Shown in pieces: positions 29,725 through 38,700 of a DNA stretch of 64,000 bases. The notes under the pieces were generated by a model, which searched no databases, had not been told where the DNA came from, and saw nothing but the letters and a program-made list of their open reading frames with translations. Numbering within the stretch: the stretch's first letter is position 1; the number at the start of each line of letters is the position of its first letter. Position numbers and translations under genes: made by a program. This DNA is from Mycobacterium sp. MBM (GTDB lineage: Bacteria; Actinomycetota; Actinomycetes; Mycobacteriales; Mycobacteriaceae). The DNA lies in the NCBI GenBank assembly GCA_021648845.1, contig JAKJHY010000010.1, forward strand, positions 1-64,000. Direction: 5' to 3'.

Positions 29725-31035
29725 ATGCCGCCTCCGACAACGCCTTACGCCACTCACGTGGTGGAGTCGCGGTTGGATGCGTTGTTCGACGAGATGGCGG
29801 AGTTGACGGGGCAGCGCAATGCGATCGATGGTCGGTTGGTGGAGATCATCGCCGAGATCGACGGCAGGGGAACCCCCGACGGGAACGCGTTGTGGGGTGC
29901 CACGGGGTGTCGGTCGATTGCGGCGTTGGTGGCGTGGAAGACCGGGGTGAGTCCGAGCAGGGCCGAGACCATGGTCGCCGTCGCGCACCGCATCGACGAG
30001 CTTGCGCGTTGTGTGGCGGGGTTGCGGGAGGGCCGGGTGTCGTTGGATCAGGTCGGGGTGATCGCCGAACGTGGCGGGCCGGGCTGCGATGAGCATTACG
30101 CGGAGTTGGTGCAGGTCGCCACCGTCACCCAGCTGCGCACCGCGGTCAAGCAGGAACCCCGCCCCGAACCCGACCCCAGGCAGGAGCCGACCCGCCGGAT
30201 CACCAAGACCGAAGGTGTGGACTCGACCACGTGGCGGATCACGCTGCCGAAGGTGGAGGCCGCGAAGTTCGAGGCCGGCCTGGGTTCGCACCGGGACGCG
30301 TTGATCGCGGACTGGAAGCGTGACCACGACACCGCCGACAGCATCGATCCCGAGGATGGACAGAAGCGCGACTACGACGCTGAGAGCACCATGTCCGGGC
30401 AGGCCCCGCCGTTTCCCGATGGAGTGGATGCGTTCATGAGCTTGATCGAGGCCGGCTGGGATGCCGAGGTGGCGGCGCGTCCGCACGGTGCGCGCACCAC
30501 CGTGGTCATGCACCTCGACCTCGAGCAACGGATCGCGGCGCTGCACCTGGGCCCGGCCCTGCCCGAGGCGGATCGCCGGTTTCTGCTCTGCGATGCGACC
30601 TGTGAGGTGTGGTTCGAGCGCCACGGGCGCCCGATCGGGGCCGGACGGGCCACCCGGACGGTGGGGCGCCGGGTGCGGCGGGCGTTGGAGCACCGCGACC
30701 GCACGTGTGTGGTGCCCGGGTGCGGGGCCACCCGCGGTTTGCATGCGCATCATTTGGTGCATTGGGAGGACGGCGGGCCCACCGAACTATGGAACCTGGT
30801 GTTGCTGTGTGCATTTCATCACCGCATGCATCACCGGGGTGGGATCACCCTGACCGGGCCCGCCGAGCAGCTCAAAGTCTTCGACAGTGGCGGCGCGGAG
30901 CTGACCGACGGGTCACTGGCCCGCCCACCCACCACCGCCCCGCCCGATGTGCCACCGTGCCCCGGCCCGAAAGGCGAACGCGCCCAATGGTGGTGGTACA
31001 CCCCCTATGAACCACCGCCAGCCTCGACCAATTAG
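29725..31035 (+). CDS. DUF222/HNH endonuclease domain protein (13E12 repeat family)
   Basis: A 436-aa member of the mycobacterial REP13E12 family, which is multicopy in many genomes. An N-terminal DUF222 helical domain covers about residues 20-300. A C-terminal HNH nuclease motif follows: RTCVVPGCGATRGLHAHHLV, then HWEDGGPTELWNLVLLC and FHHRMHH. All zinc and catalytic His/Asn residues are present, so it is intact. The biological role is unknown. It marks the start of the accessory strip that leads into the tRNA-associated elements. Confidence 0.93.
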   Translation: MPPPTTPYATHVVESRLDALFDEMAELTGQRNAIDGRLVEIIAEIDGRGTPDGNALWGATGCRSIAALVAWKTGVSPSRAETMVAVAHRIDELARCVAGLREGRVSLDQVGVIAERGGPGCDEHYAELVQVATVTQLRTAVKQEPRPEPDPRQEPTRRITKTEGVDSTTWRITLPKVEAAKFEAGLGSHRDALIADWKRDHDTADSIDPEDGQKRDYDAESTMSGQAPPFPDGVDAFMSLIEAGWDAEVAARPHGARTTVVMHLDLEQRIAALHLGPALPEADRRFLLCDATCEVWFERHGRPIGAGRATRTVGRRVRRALEHRDRTCVVPGCGATRGLHAHHLVHWEDGGPTELWNLVLLCAFHHRMHHRGGITLTGPAEQLKVFDSGGAELTDGSLARPPTTAPPDVPPCPGPKGERAQWWWYTPYEPPPASTN

Positions 31036-31040
31036 AGGGA

Positions 31041-31461
31041 GTCACGGGGCCGGACAAGATCTACTGGAAGCATGGACCGATCAACCCGAACGTGTTCAGG
31101 GACCTTATCTCCCATAGCCGTATCTCCCATAGCCGTCCGAAGGAGAGCCAGGGCGGAACCCTTGTCTACGACGTGCCGATCAACAAAGCTCACTGCACAT
31201 CAGGCTTTCTCGGATTGCCCAATTGTACCGACACTGGCGAGCTTGACGATGAGAATCGTGGCCAACACCAACACCAACACCAACACCAACACCAACACCA
31301 ACACCAACACCAACACCAACGCCAGCTTCGACGTGCCCGGCGGTGGGCAGAAAGGAGTGATCACGATGTATCCCCTCCCAGGGGGCAGCGGAGTGGTTGA
31401 AGTAGAGAAAAGCTGGACGCTGACGCCGCCGTGGGTGAACAACTATGCACCCATCAACTGA
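31041..31461 (+). pseudogene. Frame-broken toxin-tip-like ORF with a hexanucleotide repeat
   Basis: Protein-like sequence runs in one frame from 31041 (GPDKIYWKHGPINPNVFRDL, later LVYDVPINKAHCTSGFLGLP) to about 31250. It then appears to continue in another frame (MRIVANTNTN..., FDVPGGGQKGVITMYPLPGG, ending WVNNYAPIN). A 15-bp tandem duplication (31109-31138, encoding ISHSR twice) and 9.5 copies of AACACC (31264-31320) lie inside. There is no good start codon. I read it as the decayed C-terminal end of a larger protein. It overlaps the next ORF by 17 bases, which looks like a toxin-then-immunity layout. The function is inferred, not recognised. Confidence 0.45.
31264..31320. repeat. AACACC hexanucleotide microsatellite, 9.5 copies
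   Basis: Perfect tandem hexamers. Read on the plus strand they give Asn-Thr repeats in the frame that continues downstream and His-Gln repeats in the frame that comes from upstream. Copy-number changes would not shift the frame because the unit is six bases. Confidence 0.97.
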
Positions 31462-31987
31462 GCCCTCACCTGACGAGACTCCAACCGCCGCGGAGTGCGA
31501 GTTCGCGGCCGAGGTTCTCCAGGACCTGCTCCATCGGATTGAAGTCCGCAACGCCAACGCCGCTGCCCATCCAGGGCCAGGGCGGTGCGTATTTTTGGTT
31601 TCTCACGCGTGGACGGAGGGATCTTCAATTCGTCTGGTCTACGTCACGCCCCCCTCGGATCGCACGTGGGGCTTGGCCCGCGACACCCGAAGGTCGCTCA
31701 TAGACCCGGGTCCGTGGAGCGAGGCCGACAACCCAGCGCTGTACTACTACCTGCTAGATCTCGAAGAGGATTGGCCAGGCGCAGAGTCCAGGGAGCCCGA
31801 CGAAGATGACGATCTGATCTGGTGGCGCGGATACCCGCTCACGCATCTGCCAGCCCGTCTCTCTGAGCTTCCTGCGAACTATCGCTATACGCCGCCGCCT
31901 CCGGACCCGGCGTGGATCGATCCCCTTCCGCCTGCGATGGCACCTCGCCGGTACGCAGATCCCAACGGCCCGCTTCCGCCGCGGTGA
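31445..31987 (+). CDS. Hypothetical acidic protein, possible immunity protein
   Basis: A 180-aa soluble, acidic, aromatic- and Pro-rich protein I do not recognise. Segments such as RCVFLVSHAWTEGSSIRLVY, YYYLLDLEEDWPGAE and DDDLIWWRGYPL suggest a compact alpha/beta fold. It overlaps the end of the broken toxin-like ORF by 17 bases. Acidity, size and position fit an immunity protein left behind after its toxin decayed; this is inference only. Confidence 0.6.
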   Translation: MHPSTEPSPDETPTAAECEFAAEVLQDLLHRIEVRNANAAAHPGPGRCVFLVSHAWTEGSSIRLVYVTPPSDRTWGLARDTRRSLIDPGPWSEADNPALYYYLLDLEEDWPGAESREPDEDDDLIWWRGYPLTHLPARLSELPANYRYTPPPPDPAWIDPLPPAMAPRRYADPNGPLPPR

Positions 31988-32048
31988 CATCGGCGTTGTC
32001 GCGTGTTAGCTCTGAAAATGTGGTTTGAAGTGGCCTTCGGCGACGACG

Positions 32049-32455
32049 ATGCGGATTACCAGTGCGGATTTCTGCGGTACGTTCGAGACGTGACCACCCG
32101 GAATGAGCGAGCGGGTATCGACGATCGTTGGCACAAGCGCGTCAAGGAATTCGAACGGAACGATGCGCACCGAGCGGTCCGCTGTGTACGGCAGGGTGTC
32201 GCGCTGGCGCGTCAGGTGGGTTGATGCCACCGGAGCCGAGCACACCAAGAGCCTCCAGCGCAAGCCGGATGCGCAGGGATATTTGAACGGGCTGACCGCT
32301 GACCTCCATCGTGGTGACTATGTCGATCCTAGGGAGAGCACGGAGCCCTTCGGGTCGGTGGTCGAGCAGTGGTTCGCCACCAAACAGCACCGAAGCCGAA
32401 AACCGTTGCCGGGTATCGCTCGTTGCTCGACACCGTGGTGCTGCGGCAGTGCCGG
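32049..32455 (+). pseudogene. 5' remnant of a tyrosine integrase gene
   Basis: This stretch closely matches the upstream region and first ~115 codons of the intact integrase at 52386 (same NERAGIDD-WHKRVKE, RTERSAVYG, RKPDAQ-YLNGLTADL and VEQWFATKQHR segments). A one-base deletion at about 32392 shifts the frame, and homology stops near 32455. The matching 3' end lies at 33249-33332, so the gene's middle has been lost or replaced. Confidence 0.9.
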
Positions 32456-32933
32456 GGCACATCATCTACCCGATGCGCCATCGGCTCCACATATTGACGT
32501 AGGGACCAACCATGGAGTGGATGTGCCACTCGGCTCATCACATTTCTCGGATGTCTTTGCTCCTGTCCAACTGGACATAGCTCGTGCCGCACAAGACGTT
32601 TACTCATCGCCGGTGATGGATGACATTCGCCAAGCTGCACAGAACGGTGTGGCGGCGGAAGTCGAGATCAACGGGTACAAGGTTCTCGATGAACCCGATA
32701 TTCCGGGAAGCGGATTCAGTTTGGCTTCCTTTGGCGAGCGTGGCTTCACTATCGGCCCTGAGGCGAGGGCGTCGGAGGCGGAACTTGCACGTACGGTCGC
32801 ACATGAGCTGTACCGAGTACACAAGACCGAAATACCCGAACTGGGCATCGATGCGACGCGTGCGGCGAGCGAGACCGAGGCGGCATTTGATTTCGCTCAA
32901 CGGTTCGGGAACGCGATTCAGGGTGGAGGCTGA
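32103..32933 (+). CDS. Chimeric ORF: integrase N-terminal remnant joined to a toxin-like C-terminal domain
   Basis: This 276-aa frame begins with integrase-derived sequence (about residues 1-100), passes through a frameshifted segment and ends with about 155 unrelated residues. The end part (EINGYKVLDEPDIPGSGFSL, then EAELARTVAHELYRVHKTEI and AAFDFAQRFGNAI) has the compact alpha/beta look and terminal position of polymorphic-toxin tips. The HELYR stretch is only a partial HExxH, lacking the second histidine. A small ORF follows within five bases of the stop. The fused N-terminus is probably not functional; a possible internal start is ATG 32616. The toxin assignment is inference. Confidence 0.5.
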   Translation: MSERVSTIVGTSASRNSNGTMRTERSAVYGRVSRWRVRWVDATGAEHTKSLQRKPDAQGYLNGLTADLHRGDYVDPRESTEPFGSVVEQWFATKQHRSRKPLPGIARCSTPWCCGSAGAHHLPDAPSAPHIDVGTNHGVDVPLGSSHFSDVFAPVQLDIARAAQDVYSSPVMDDIRQAAQNGVAAEVEINGYKVLDEPDIPGSGFSLASFGERGFTIGPEARASEAELARTVAHELYRVHKTEIPELGIDATRAASETEAAFDFAQRFGNAIQGGG

Positions 32934-32937
32934 CAGC

Positions 32938-33183
32938 ATGTCCGAATACGCAGGACTCGCGAAGAAGTGGGTCGAGGTTACTAAGAGGGTCGCCGCAGGT
33001 ACGTGGGATGGCATCGTTTGCCCCAAAAACGCTGATGCCGACGTGTTGATCGAGGTCCGTGAACAGGGAAGTGGCACCGACGATGCGCGGTTTGAGTACT
33101 GGATCCACTGCCCGCGATGCGGTGCTGAGATCTACTTCCACAGCAAGGATCATTACAGTCCGGTTCCGCATTCAGCCGGTTGA
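32938..33183 (+). CDS. Small putative immunity protein
   Basis: An 81-aa protein starting at ATG 32938 with GGAGG nine bases upstream, four bases after the preceding stop. It has an N-terminal helix (YAGLAKKWVEVTKRVAAG), then a beta-rich part with two cysteine pairs reduced to C-P-K and CPRCGAEIYF. Small size, tight spacing and position after a toxin-like tip fit an immunity gene. I do not recognise the family. Confidence 0.6.
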   Translation: MSEYAGLAKKWVEVTKRVAAGTWDGIVCPKNADADVLIEVREQGSGTDDARFEYWIHCPRCGAEIYFHSKDHYSPVPHSAG

Positions 33184-33248
33184 ATACGCCATGTCTTAGC
33201 GGGCCTCCGTAGGAACAGATTGCGCCGGGCTAAATGCCGGATAGTTTC

Positions 33249-33332
33249 GAAGGCAAGGCGATCGATAGCACTGCGGTATTCGGAGCGTCACCAGGCGGCT
33301 GAATCGGCCTGAAGTAGTCTCTGAGCCGAAAC
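33249..33332 (+). pseudogene. 3' remnant of the same broken integrase
   Basis: The sequence GGCAAGGCGATCGATAGCAC and what follows match the last ~25 codons and 3' flank of the intact integrase (53526-53617), including the spacing to the tRNA-Leu copy. It shows that an older integrase stood here next to its own tRNA junction. Confidence 0.88.
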
Positions 33333-33374
33333 GCCCCCATAGCCCAATTGGCAGAGGCAGCGGACTTAAAATCC
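33331..33374 (+). repeat. attL: 44-bp 5' half of tRNA-Leu
   Basis: Identical over 44 bases to 53616-53659. It covers the tRNA acceptor 5' strand, the D arm and the anticodon loop, then diverges (TCTGAACTGG) so the copy is truncated and not a functional tRNA. It marks the left junction of the integrated element. Confidence 0.95.
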
Positions 33375-33694
33375 TCTGAACTGGGCGTTTGTTGTGTTCG
33401 CTCGCGCTGATTGATGACCGAGAAATTGGCCCTAGCTGCGACTATAGCGTTGGGCGTGTTGGTGAAGATTGGCGAGCAACGAATTTACTGCGGTATCTGC
33501 TGCGGTACCGACTGCGAAGGACCGCGCAGTCAGCGGCACACCCGGAGGGACGGGGTCACGACTTTTCGTTCCACCCCGGCAATTCGCCATGTCGAGCTGA
33601 ATCTGCTCGAGTGTCTCCGACTGCAAACATCAGGACCATCCGGTTACGCGCCGACGATGTTCGTGACAACGACGTGCGTCCGCCTGAGCGGCGT
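33375..33694. other. Left end of the element, no gene recognised
   Basis: Between attL and the end of the ImmA gene I find only short overlapping frames with no homology, ribosome site or coupling. It probably contains integrase arm-binding sites, but I cannot identify them. Confidence 0.5.
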
Positions 33695-34669
33695 TCACGC
33701 CAACCGCAGATGGCTCCAATTCAACACCTCGCCGAGGTGTTTCGGGTTAACCCCAAGCTGCTTTGCGACGTCCTGAGTGCCACCGTGCAGCTCAACGAGC
33801 CGCGAGAAAAGAACGCCCGTCACAGGTTGAAATCCGCCCGGCTCGCTTCGACGCCATTTTGACATCTGGATCTGCAGAGCGCGGTACCGAGCGTCGTCGA
33901 TGAGCCCGCGTTCATGCGCGCGATAGATGATCGCTGCGACCGACACCCCCCATGTCTGCTTGAGCGCAATGAAATCGGACAACTTGGGCCTATCGGGCAT
34001 CGCAGCGTCGAAGTCATCGGGTGGAATCAGCAGAGCGCCTGCGAATAAGTTGGCTTCGCTTTCGACCGAGTCGTGGCGTCGATCGTGGAACGCCAAATGT
34101 CCGCACTCGTGGCCCAAGCTGAACCGGAAACGGTCGCCGGGAACATTAGGATCGAGTCCTATCACTGGCACCCCGTTCACCCATGCGGAAAGCCCGTCGA
34201 GGCCCGGCAAATGTGGGATCGGAACGAGGCAGACGCCCGCGCGTTCCACCAGAGCCGTCAGATTCCGGATCGGCCCGGATTCTTCCTGGCCGAGGATCGC
34301 GCGCACTTCAGTGGCAGCATCTTCAATTTCGTCTCGGCTGGTGACCGGTGCTCGCCGGCGCAGGAGGATGTCCGGAGCCTTGGGAGTCGCGTCGACCAGC
34401 TCTCCGAAGACTTCTCCGGCCAGGCGGAGAAGCTCCTTGGCTTTCTTCTTCGCCGCGGAGGACGTGGACGAGCGCGCGCGATGAATGGGCTCAGACATGT
34501 CGGGCAGCGTCAGCCTGCGATCGGCATAGCCGAGCGCCGTGAGCTCACCATTGAAACTTCGCCGACCGCTTTCAATCGCAGAGACCATGGGAACCGACAT
34601 CCCTAGCTTTTCCGCCAGGTCTGCCTGGTTAATGCCCTCGATGTCGCGAAATGACCGAAGCCTGTTCAC
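33695..34669 (-). CDS. HTH-XRE + ImmA/IrrE metallopeptidase fusion
   Basis: A 324-aa protein. The N-terminal Cro/CI-type helix-turn-helix (NQADLAEKLGMSVPMVSAIE) is followed by a linker and an ImmA/IrrE zinc protease domain with the HExxH motif as HECGH (residues 187-191) and the downstream ESEANLFAGALLIP glutamate block. The C-terminal 50 residues (TQDVAKQLGVNPKHLGEVLN) could be a second small HTH. In phages and ICEs, ImmA cleaves a repressor to trigger excision; fused forms may regulate themselves. Its ATG overlaps the stop of the upstream partner gene. It is the likely lysogeny-type switch or a toxin/defence regulator. Confidence 0.9.
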   Translation of the reverse strand: MNRLRSFRDIEGINQADLAEKLGMSVPMVSAIESGRRSFNGELTALGYADRRLTLPDMSEPIHRARSSTSSAAKKKAKELLRLAGEVFGELVDATPKAPDILLRRRAPVTSRDEIEDAATEVRAILGQEESGPIRNLTALVERAGVCLVPIPHLPGLDGLSAWVNGVPVIGLDPNVPGDRFRFSLGHECGHLAFHDRRHDSVESEANLFAGALLIPPDDFDAAMPDRPKLSDFIALKQTWGVSVAAIIYRAHERGLIDDARYRALQIQMSKWRRSEPGGFQPVTGVLFSRLVELHGGTQDVAKQLGVNPKHLGEVLNWSHLRLA

Positions 34670-35259
34670 AAGCCCTCGGCCTCACCGAAGTCCACGTCGT
34701 CCCCCAGATCGTTAAACGGATCCGGTGCACCTTGATCGAAAGTTAGCCCGCCGCCATTATCTGGTGAAGGCACGCCCTCGAAGGGCCAGAAACCGACGTA
34801 CTCAAGACTCCCGGCGGGTATAAGGCGCTTGCCGGTGGCCGCCTGCTTCGATGCGCTCGACCACAGGTGCATGCCTTCACGTTCGAAGCCGTAAGCCACC
34901 ATGTTTGGGACGGCGGTTGAGTTCCGAGTGCGGAGTTCGAAGGGAAACGCCAACTGTTCTGGCTGCCCCATTGCCGCCTCGATTTCGATGGCAGCCTTGC
35001 TCCTGACCAGGTAGCTGTCGTTCGCTGTGATATCGGTGACCTGCACCCGTCCCAGCTCGGCGAAATCCGGATGGAGCATGAAGCGCTCTGACTGCGTTAC
35101 CTGTGCCTGCGCGATTGAGCGCATCCAGTGCGACTTGTGCATGCGCGTGGGTGGAATCCCCCACTCCTCGGTGAAGCTCCTGGCCCCAGCTGCTGCGCCT
35201 AGGTATGCCACAACCAGGATCTGGGCGAAAGGGTCAACCTGATCTCGCTCGAGCTGCAT
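34666..35259 (-). CDS. Uncharacterised partner of the HTH-ImmA protein
   Basis: A 197-aa soluble protein of unknown family. The N-terminal half is helical (FAQILVVAYLGAAAGARSF, then HKSHWMRSIAQAQ); the middle has strands (VQVTDITANDSYLVRSKAAI); the tail is acidic and Gly/Asp-rich. It overlaps the HTH-ImmA gene by four bases (ATGA), so the two are stoichiometric partners. It could be the cleavage substrate, a toxin or an anti-regulator. TAGTAT 11 bases before the ATG and no ribosome site suggest a leaderless transcript. Confidence 0.75.
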   Translation of the reverse strand: MQLERDQVDPFAQILVVAYLGAAAGARSFTEEWGIPPTRMHKSHWMRSIAQAQVTQSERFMLHPDFAELGRVQVTDITANDSYLVRSKAAIEIEAAMGQPEQLAFPFELRTRNSTAVPNMVAYGFEREGMHLWSSASKQAATGKRLIPAGSLEYVGFWPFEGVPSPDNGGGLTFDQGAPDPFNDLGDDVDFGEAEGL

Positions 35260-35269
35260 GCGAGAGATA

Positions 35270-35304
35270 CTACATATGGAGTAGAAATTCTACGGCGAAT
35301 GTAG
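35270..35304. promoter_or_regulatory. Nested inverted repeats upstream of the ImmA pair
   Basis: An outer dyad CTACAT (35270-35275) / ATGTAG (35299-35304) encloses the palindrome GTAGAA-A-TTCTAC (35281-35293). It overlaps or adjoins the presumed leaderless promoter at 35265-35270. It is a likely binding site for the XRE domain encoded downstream. Confidence 0.6.
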
Positions 35305-35709
35305 CATCTGGCGTGTCATGGCTACTGAGCCGATGCTCCTTCTCGCCACTTCATTACGGCGGCTTGGTGAAGCCGGAGGTCACCTTCCAATGTGTGGGGC
35401 GATCGTACGCATCACGCGTCGATGTCATGACGGCACGGTAGCGGGTCGGCGGTGTCGAACCAGGCTCGCGAGCTTGAAACCGAACTGACAGAGACGGCGC
35501 TTCGGTGTCATTCGTGGCGGCTCTACCGCGATGAGATCTCCGACGTTCTCAGGCCTCGCCACCCTCGCGACTCCGGCGGCAAGAATGCACCTTCGAACTT
35601 CGTCCGTCGATCACCGGCAGACTGTGCTGGCGTAGGTTCCTATTCGTTTAGGGTGAAAACGCCCTCACGCTGGACGGCATGTAACGCCGGGCATTGCCCT
35701 GTTCGCATC
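35305..35709. other. Intergenic region without a convincing gene
   Basis: One plus-strand frame of 121 codons (35452-35817) is open here, but its 3' third is antisense to the mmpL gene, its composition is not protein-like and it lacks a ribosome site. I do not call it. No terminator is obvious. Confidence 0.5.
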
Positions 35710-38700
35710 TCACCGATCCTGGACCAGCACGTGAGGTGCGTCCTTCATGCCTCCTGCGTTGGTCTGACCACGTCGCGGGTTTGTTGCTTTGGTGGGCCAC
35801 CAGCTGGCTTCGCGTAGGAGTGTGGCGATGGCGGGCACGGTGAGGGTGCGCACGAGGAAGGTGTCGAGCAGCAGTCCGAAGCCGATGATGAGGCCGGCTT
35901 GGATCATGATGGCGACTGAGCCGACCATGAGGCCGAACATGCTGGCGGCGAATATCAGGCCCGCTGAGGTGATGACGGCTCCGGTGTTTGCCACGGTGCG
36001 CAGGACGCCGACGCGGATGTTGGTCCCGGATTCTTCGCGGAGCCGCGAGACGAGCAGCATGTTGTAGTCGGCGCCGACGGCGACGAGGATGATGAATGCG
36101 AGTAATGGTACGGGCCAGGCGATTTCGTGGCCCAGTCCCCATTGGAAGACCACAACGCCGATGCCGAGCGAGGCGAGGTAGTTCAGCACGACGGTGCCTA
36201 AGAGGTAGAGCGGTGCCAAAAGTGCGCGCAGCAGTAGGACCAGGATGACGCCGACGATGATTATGGTGGCGATGGCCAGTTGTGCGAAGTCGGCCCATAG
36301 GAATCGTTGGATATCGGAGTTGACGGCGGGGAAGCCGGCGACGGACACGGTTGCGTCGGCGAGTGACGTGTTGGGTCGTGCGGTGTTGGCGGTGTCGGTG
36401 ATGCGGCTGGCGAGGTCCATCGCCTCAACGCTGTATGGGTCGTGGCTGCTTTCGATCATGAACCGCGCTGTTTTGCCGTCCGGTGAGAGGAATTGTTCGG
36501 CGACGTCGGTGAATTGCCGGTTCTCGAATGCGTTGGCGGGCAGGTAGAAACCGCTCGAGGAGTCGGAGTCGGCCGCTGCGCGTGAAGAGTTTTGCAGTTG
36601 GGTGGCGATCTGGCTCATGCCGGACAGCATTTCGATGTTGCTGTCGGCGAGGGTGCGGACGCCGGTGGCGAGTGCTTGGGCGCCGGAGGCCAGCTGTCCG
36701 ATTCCGTCCTGTAGTCGGCGGAGGTTGGTGGCCAGGTCGGCGGGGTCACCGAGGGCTCCGAATGCCTTGTCCAGCGAGGCGACTGCGTTCTGGACGTTGG
36801 CGAGGGTGCCGCCGACGGTGGCGTTGGTGGCGGGATCGTAGCGGTCCCCGAGGTCGGCGATCTGGGTGAAGAATCCGCTGTCGCGCAGAGTGACCAGGAT
36901 CTTCACCTGGTCGCGGATTTGGGCGCATTGCGGGGTGGTGGCACACCACGGTGAGGTGTTGAGGGCGCCGACGAGTGGGTCGAGCTGGCTGATTGCGTTT
37001 TGGGCTTGGTTGGCCAGCGGTCGTAGTCCTGGGCTGGATTGGATGGCTTGGTCGACGGCGGGCGCGGTGGCGGATAGCTGTTGCAGCAGTGGGCGGAATT
37101 GGTTGACTTGAGTTCCTGCGGATTGGGCTTGGGTGAGGATTTCGGCCAGTGGTGTGAGGGCGGTGCGCACGGTGCTGTCGAGTTGGGCGAGGCCGTCGGC
37201 GAGCTGGTCGGCGCCGCCGGTGAGTTTGGCGAGGTCGTCTTTGCGTGAGTTGCCCTCGGCGACCGCGCCGGCCATTTTGTCGCCGATCTGGCCGTTCTGC
37301 CAGGCCAGTTCTGCTTGGTCGAGGCGCTCTCCGGTGGGGCGGGTGACTCCGGAAACTTTGGTGACGCCGGGGATCTGGGAGACGCGGGAGGCCATCTCGT
37401 CGAGGTCGGCCAGTCCTTTCCCGGTCCGCATGTCGGTCGGGTTTTCCACGACGAGGAATTCGCTGATGACGACGTCTTTGCGGAAGTGGCGGTCCAGCAG
37501 GTGGTAGCCCTGGTTGCTGGCTGTGGTGTCTGGTTGTCCCTTGCGGTCGTCGTAGCTGATTTTGATGGTTGCAGCGGCTGCCGACAGGGCGAGCAAGATG
37601 ACCAGGCTGACGATCAGTAGTGGCACCGGACGGCGGACCACGGCGACGGCGACGCTGTTCCAGTAGCGGCGGGTGCGATCGGGTTTGGGTTCACCGATGC
37701 CGCGTTTGGCGGCTAGCGACAGCACCGGTGGCAGCAGGGTGACGGTCGCCAGAAATCCGAACAGGACGGCGATGGCACACGCGGGGCCCAGGGCGGCGAA
37801 GACGCTGAGCCGCGCGAAGACCATGGCCAGGAACGCGAGTGCGACGGTGGCGGCGGAGGCGAGGATGACACGCCCGATGCTGGCGGTGGCGTGGATGATG
37901 GCCTGATCGGCGGGTACTTGGGCGCGGCGCTGCTCGTGGTATCGGCTGATCAGGAACACGGTGTAGTCGGTTCCGGCGCCGAGCAGGATCGCCGTCATGA
38001 AGGCGACGGTGAACTGGGAGACCGGCATGCCCATCTCGCCGAGGGCGGACAGCACGCCGCGCCCGACCGCCAGGCTCAACCCGATTACCAGCAGCGGTAA
38101 CAGCGCGGTGAACACCGACCGGTAGACGATCAGCAGGATCAGGGCGATCACGCCCGCGGTAGCGATAGAGATCAGCAGCAGGTCGTGCTCGGCCGAGGCG
38201 ATCATGTCGCTGAAGGTCGCCGGTGGTCCCGTCACTTGCACGGTCGTGGTCGAGCCGGTGAACACCTCCGCGGCGATGTCGCGCACCGCGTTGACGGATT
38301 CTGCGGCCGTGGGGTCTCCGAGGGTGCCGGCGACGCCGACGGGCAGGTACCAGGCTTTGCGGTCGACGCTGACCGCCTGGGCTTCGGTAATCGGATCGGC
38401 CAGTAGGTCCTGCACCAGCAGGACGTGGTCGCCTTCGGCCTGCAACCGGCTCACGAGTTCGCCGTAGCGCTGCCGTGCAGTCGGAGTCAAGCCATTGGGG
38501 TCTTCCATGGCGACAAACACCATGGTTTTCGAGCCTTCTTCGCCGAACGCGGCGCTCATGCGGTCAACCGTCTGCAAGGACGGCGCATCGCGAGGAATGA
38601 GGTCCACCGACTGTTGGCGCACCACGGTTTCCAGCTGGGGAAACAGCAGCGCGAGAACCACCGCGGCGCCCAGCCATACCCCGATGACCAGCGCTTTGTG

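Noticed and set aside
29725..31035. 13E12 HNH gene as attachment site of a phiRv1-like prophage
   Set aside because: The gene is intact from start to stop and no prophage genes or att duplication adjoin it.
31214..31222. Additional tRNA half (GCCCAATTG) marking a third junction
   Set aside because: Only nine bases match the tRNA D arm and the flanks do not; coincidence within coding-like sequence.
31264..31320. Phase-variable frameshifting repeat
   Set aside because: The unit is six bases, so copy-number change keeps the frame; the frame break lies just upstream of it instead.
35452..35817. 121-codon plus-strand frame
   Set aside because: No ribosome site, odd composition (many Cys and Pro without pattern), and it runs antisense into mmpL.
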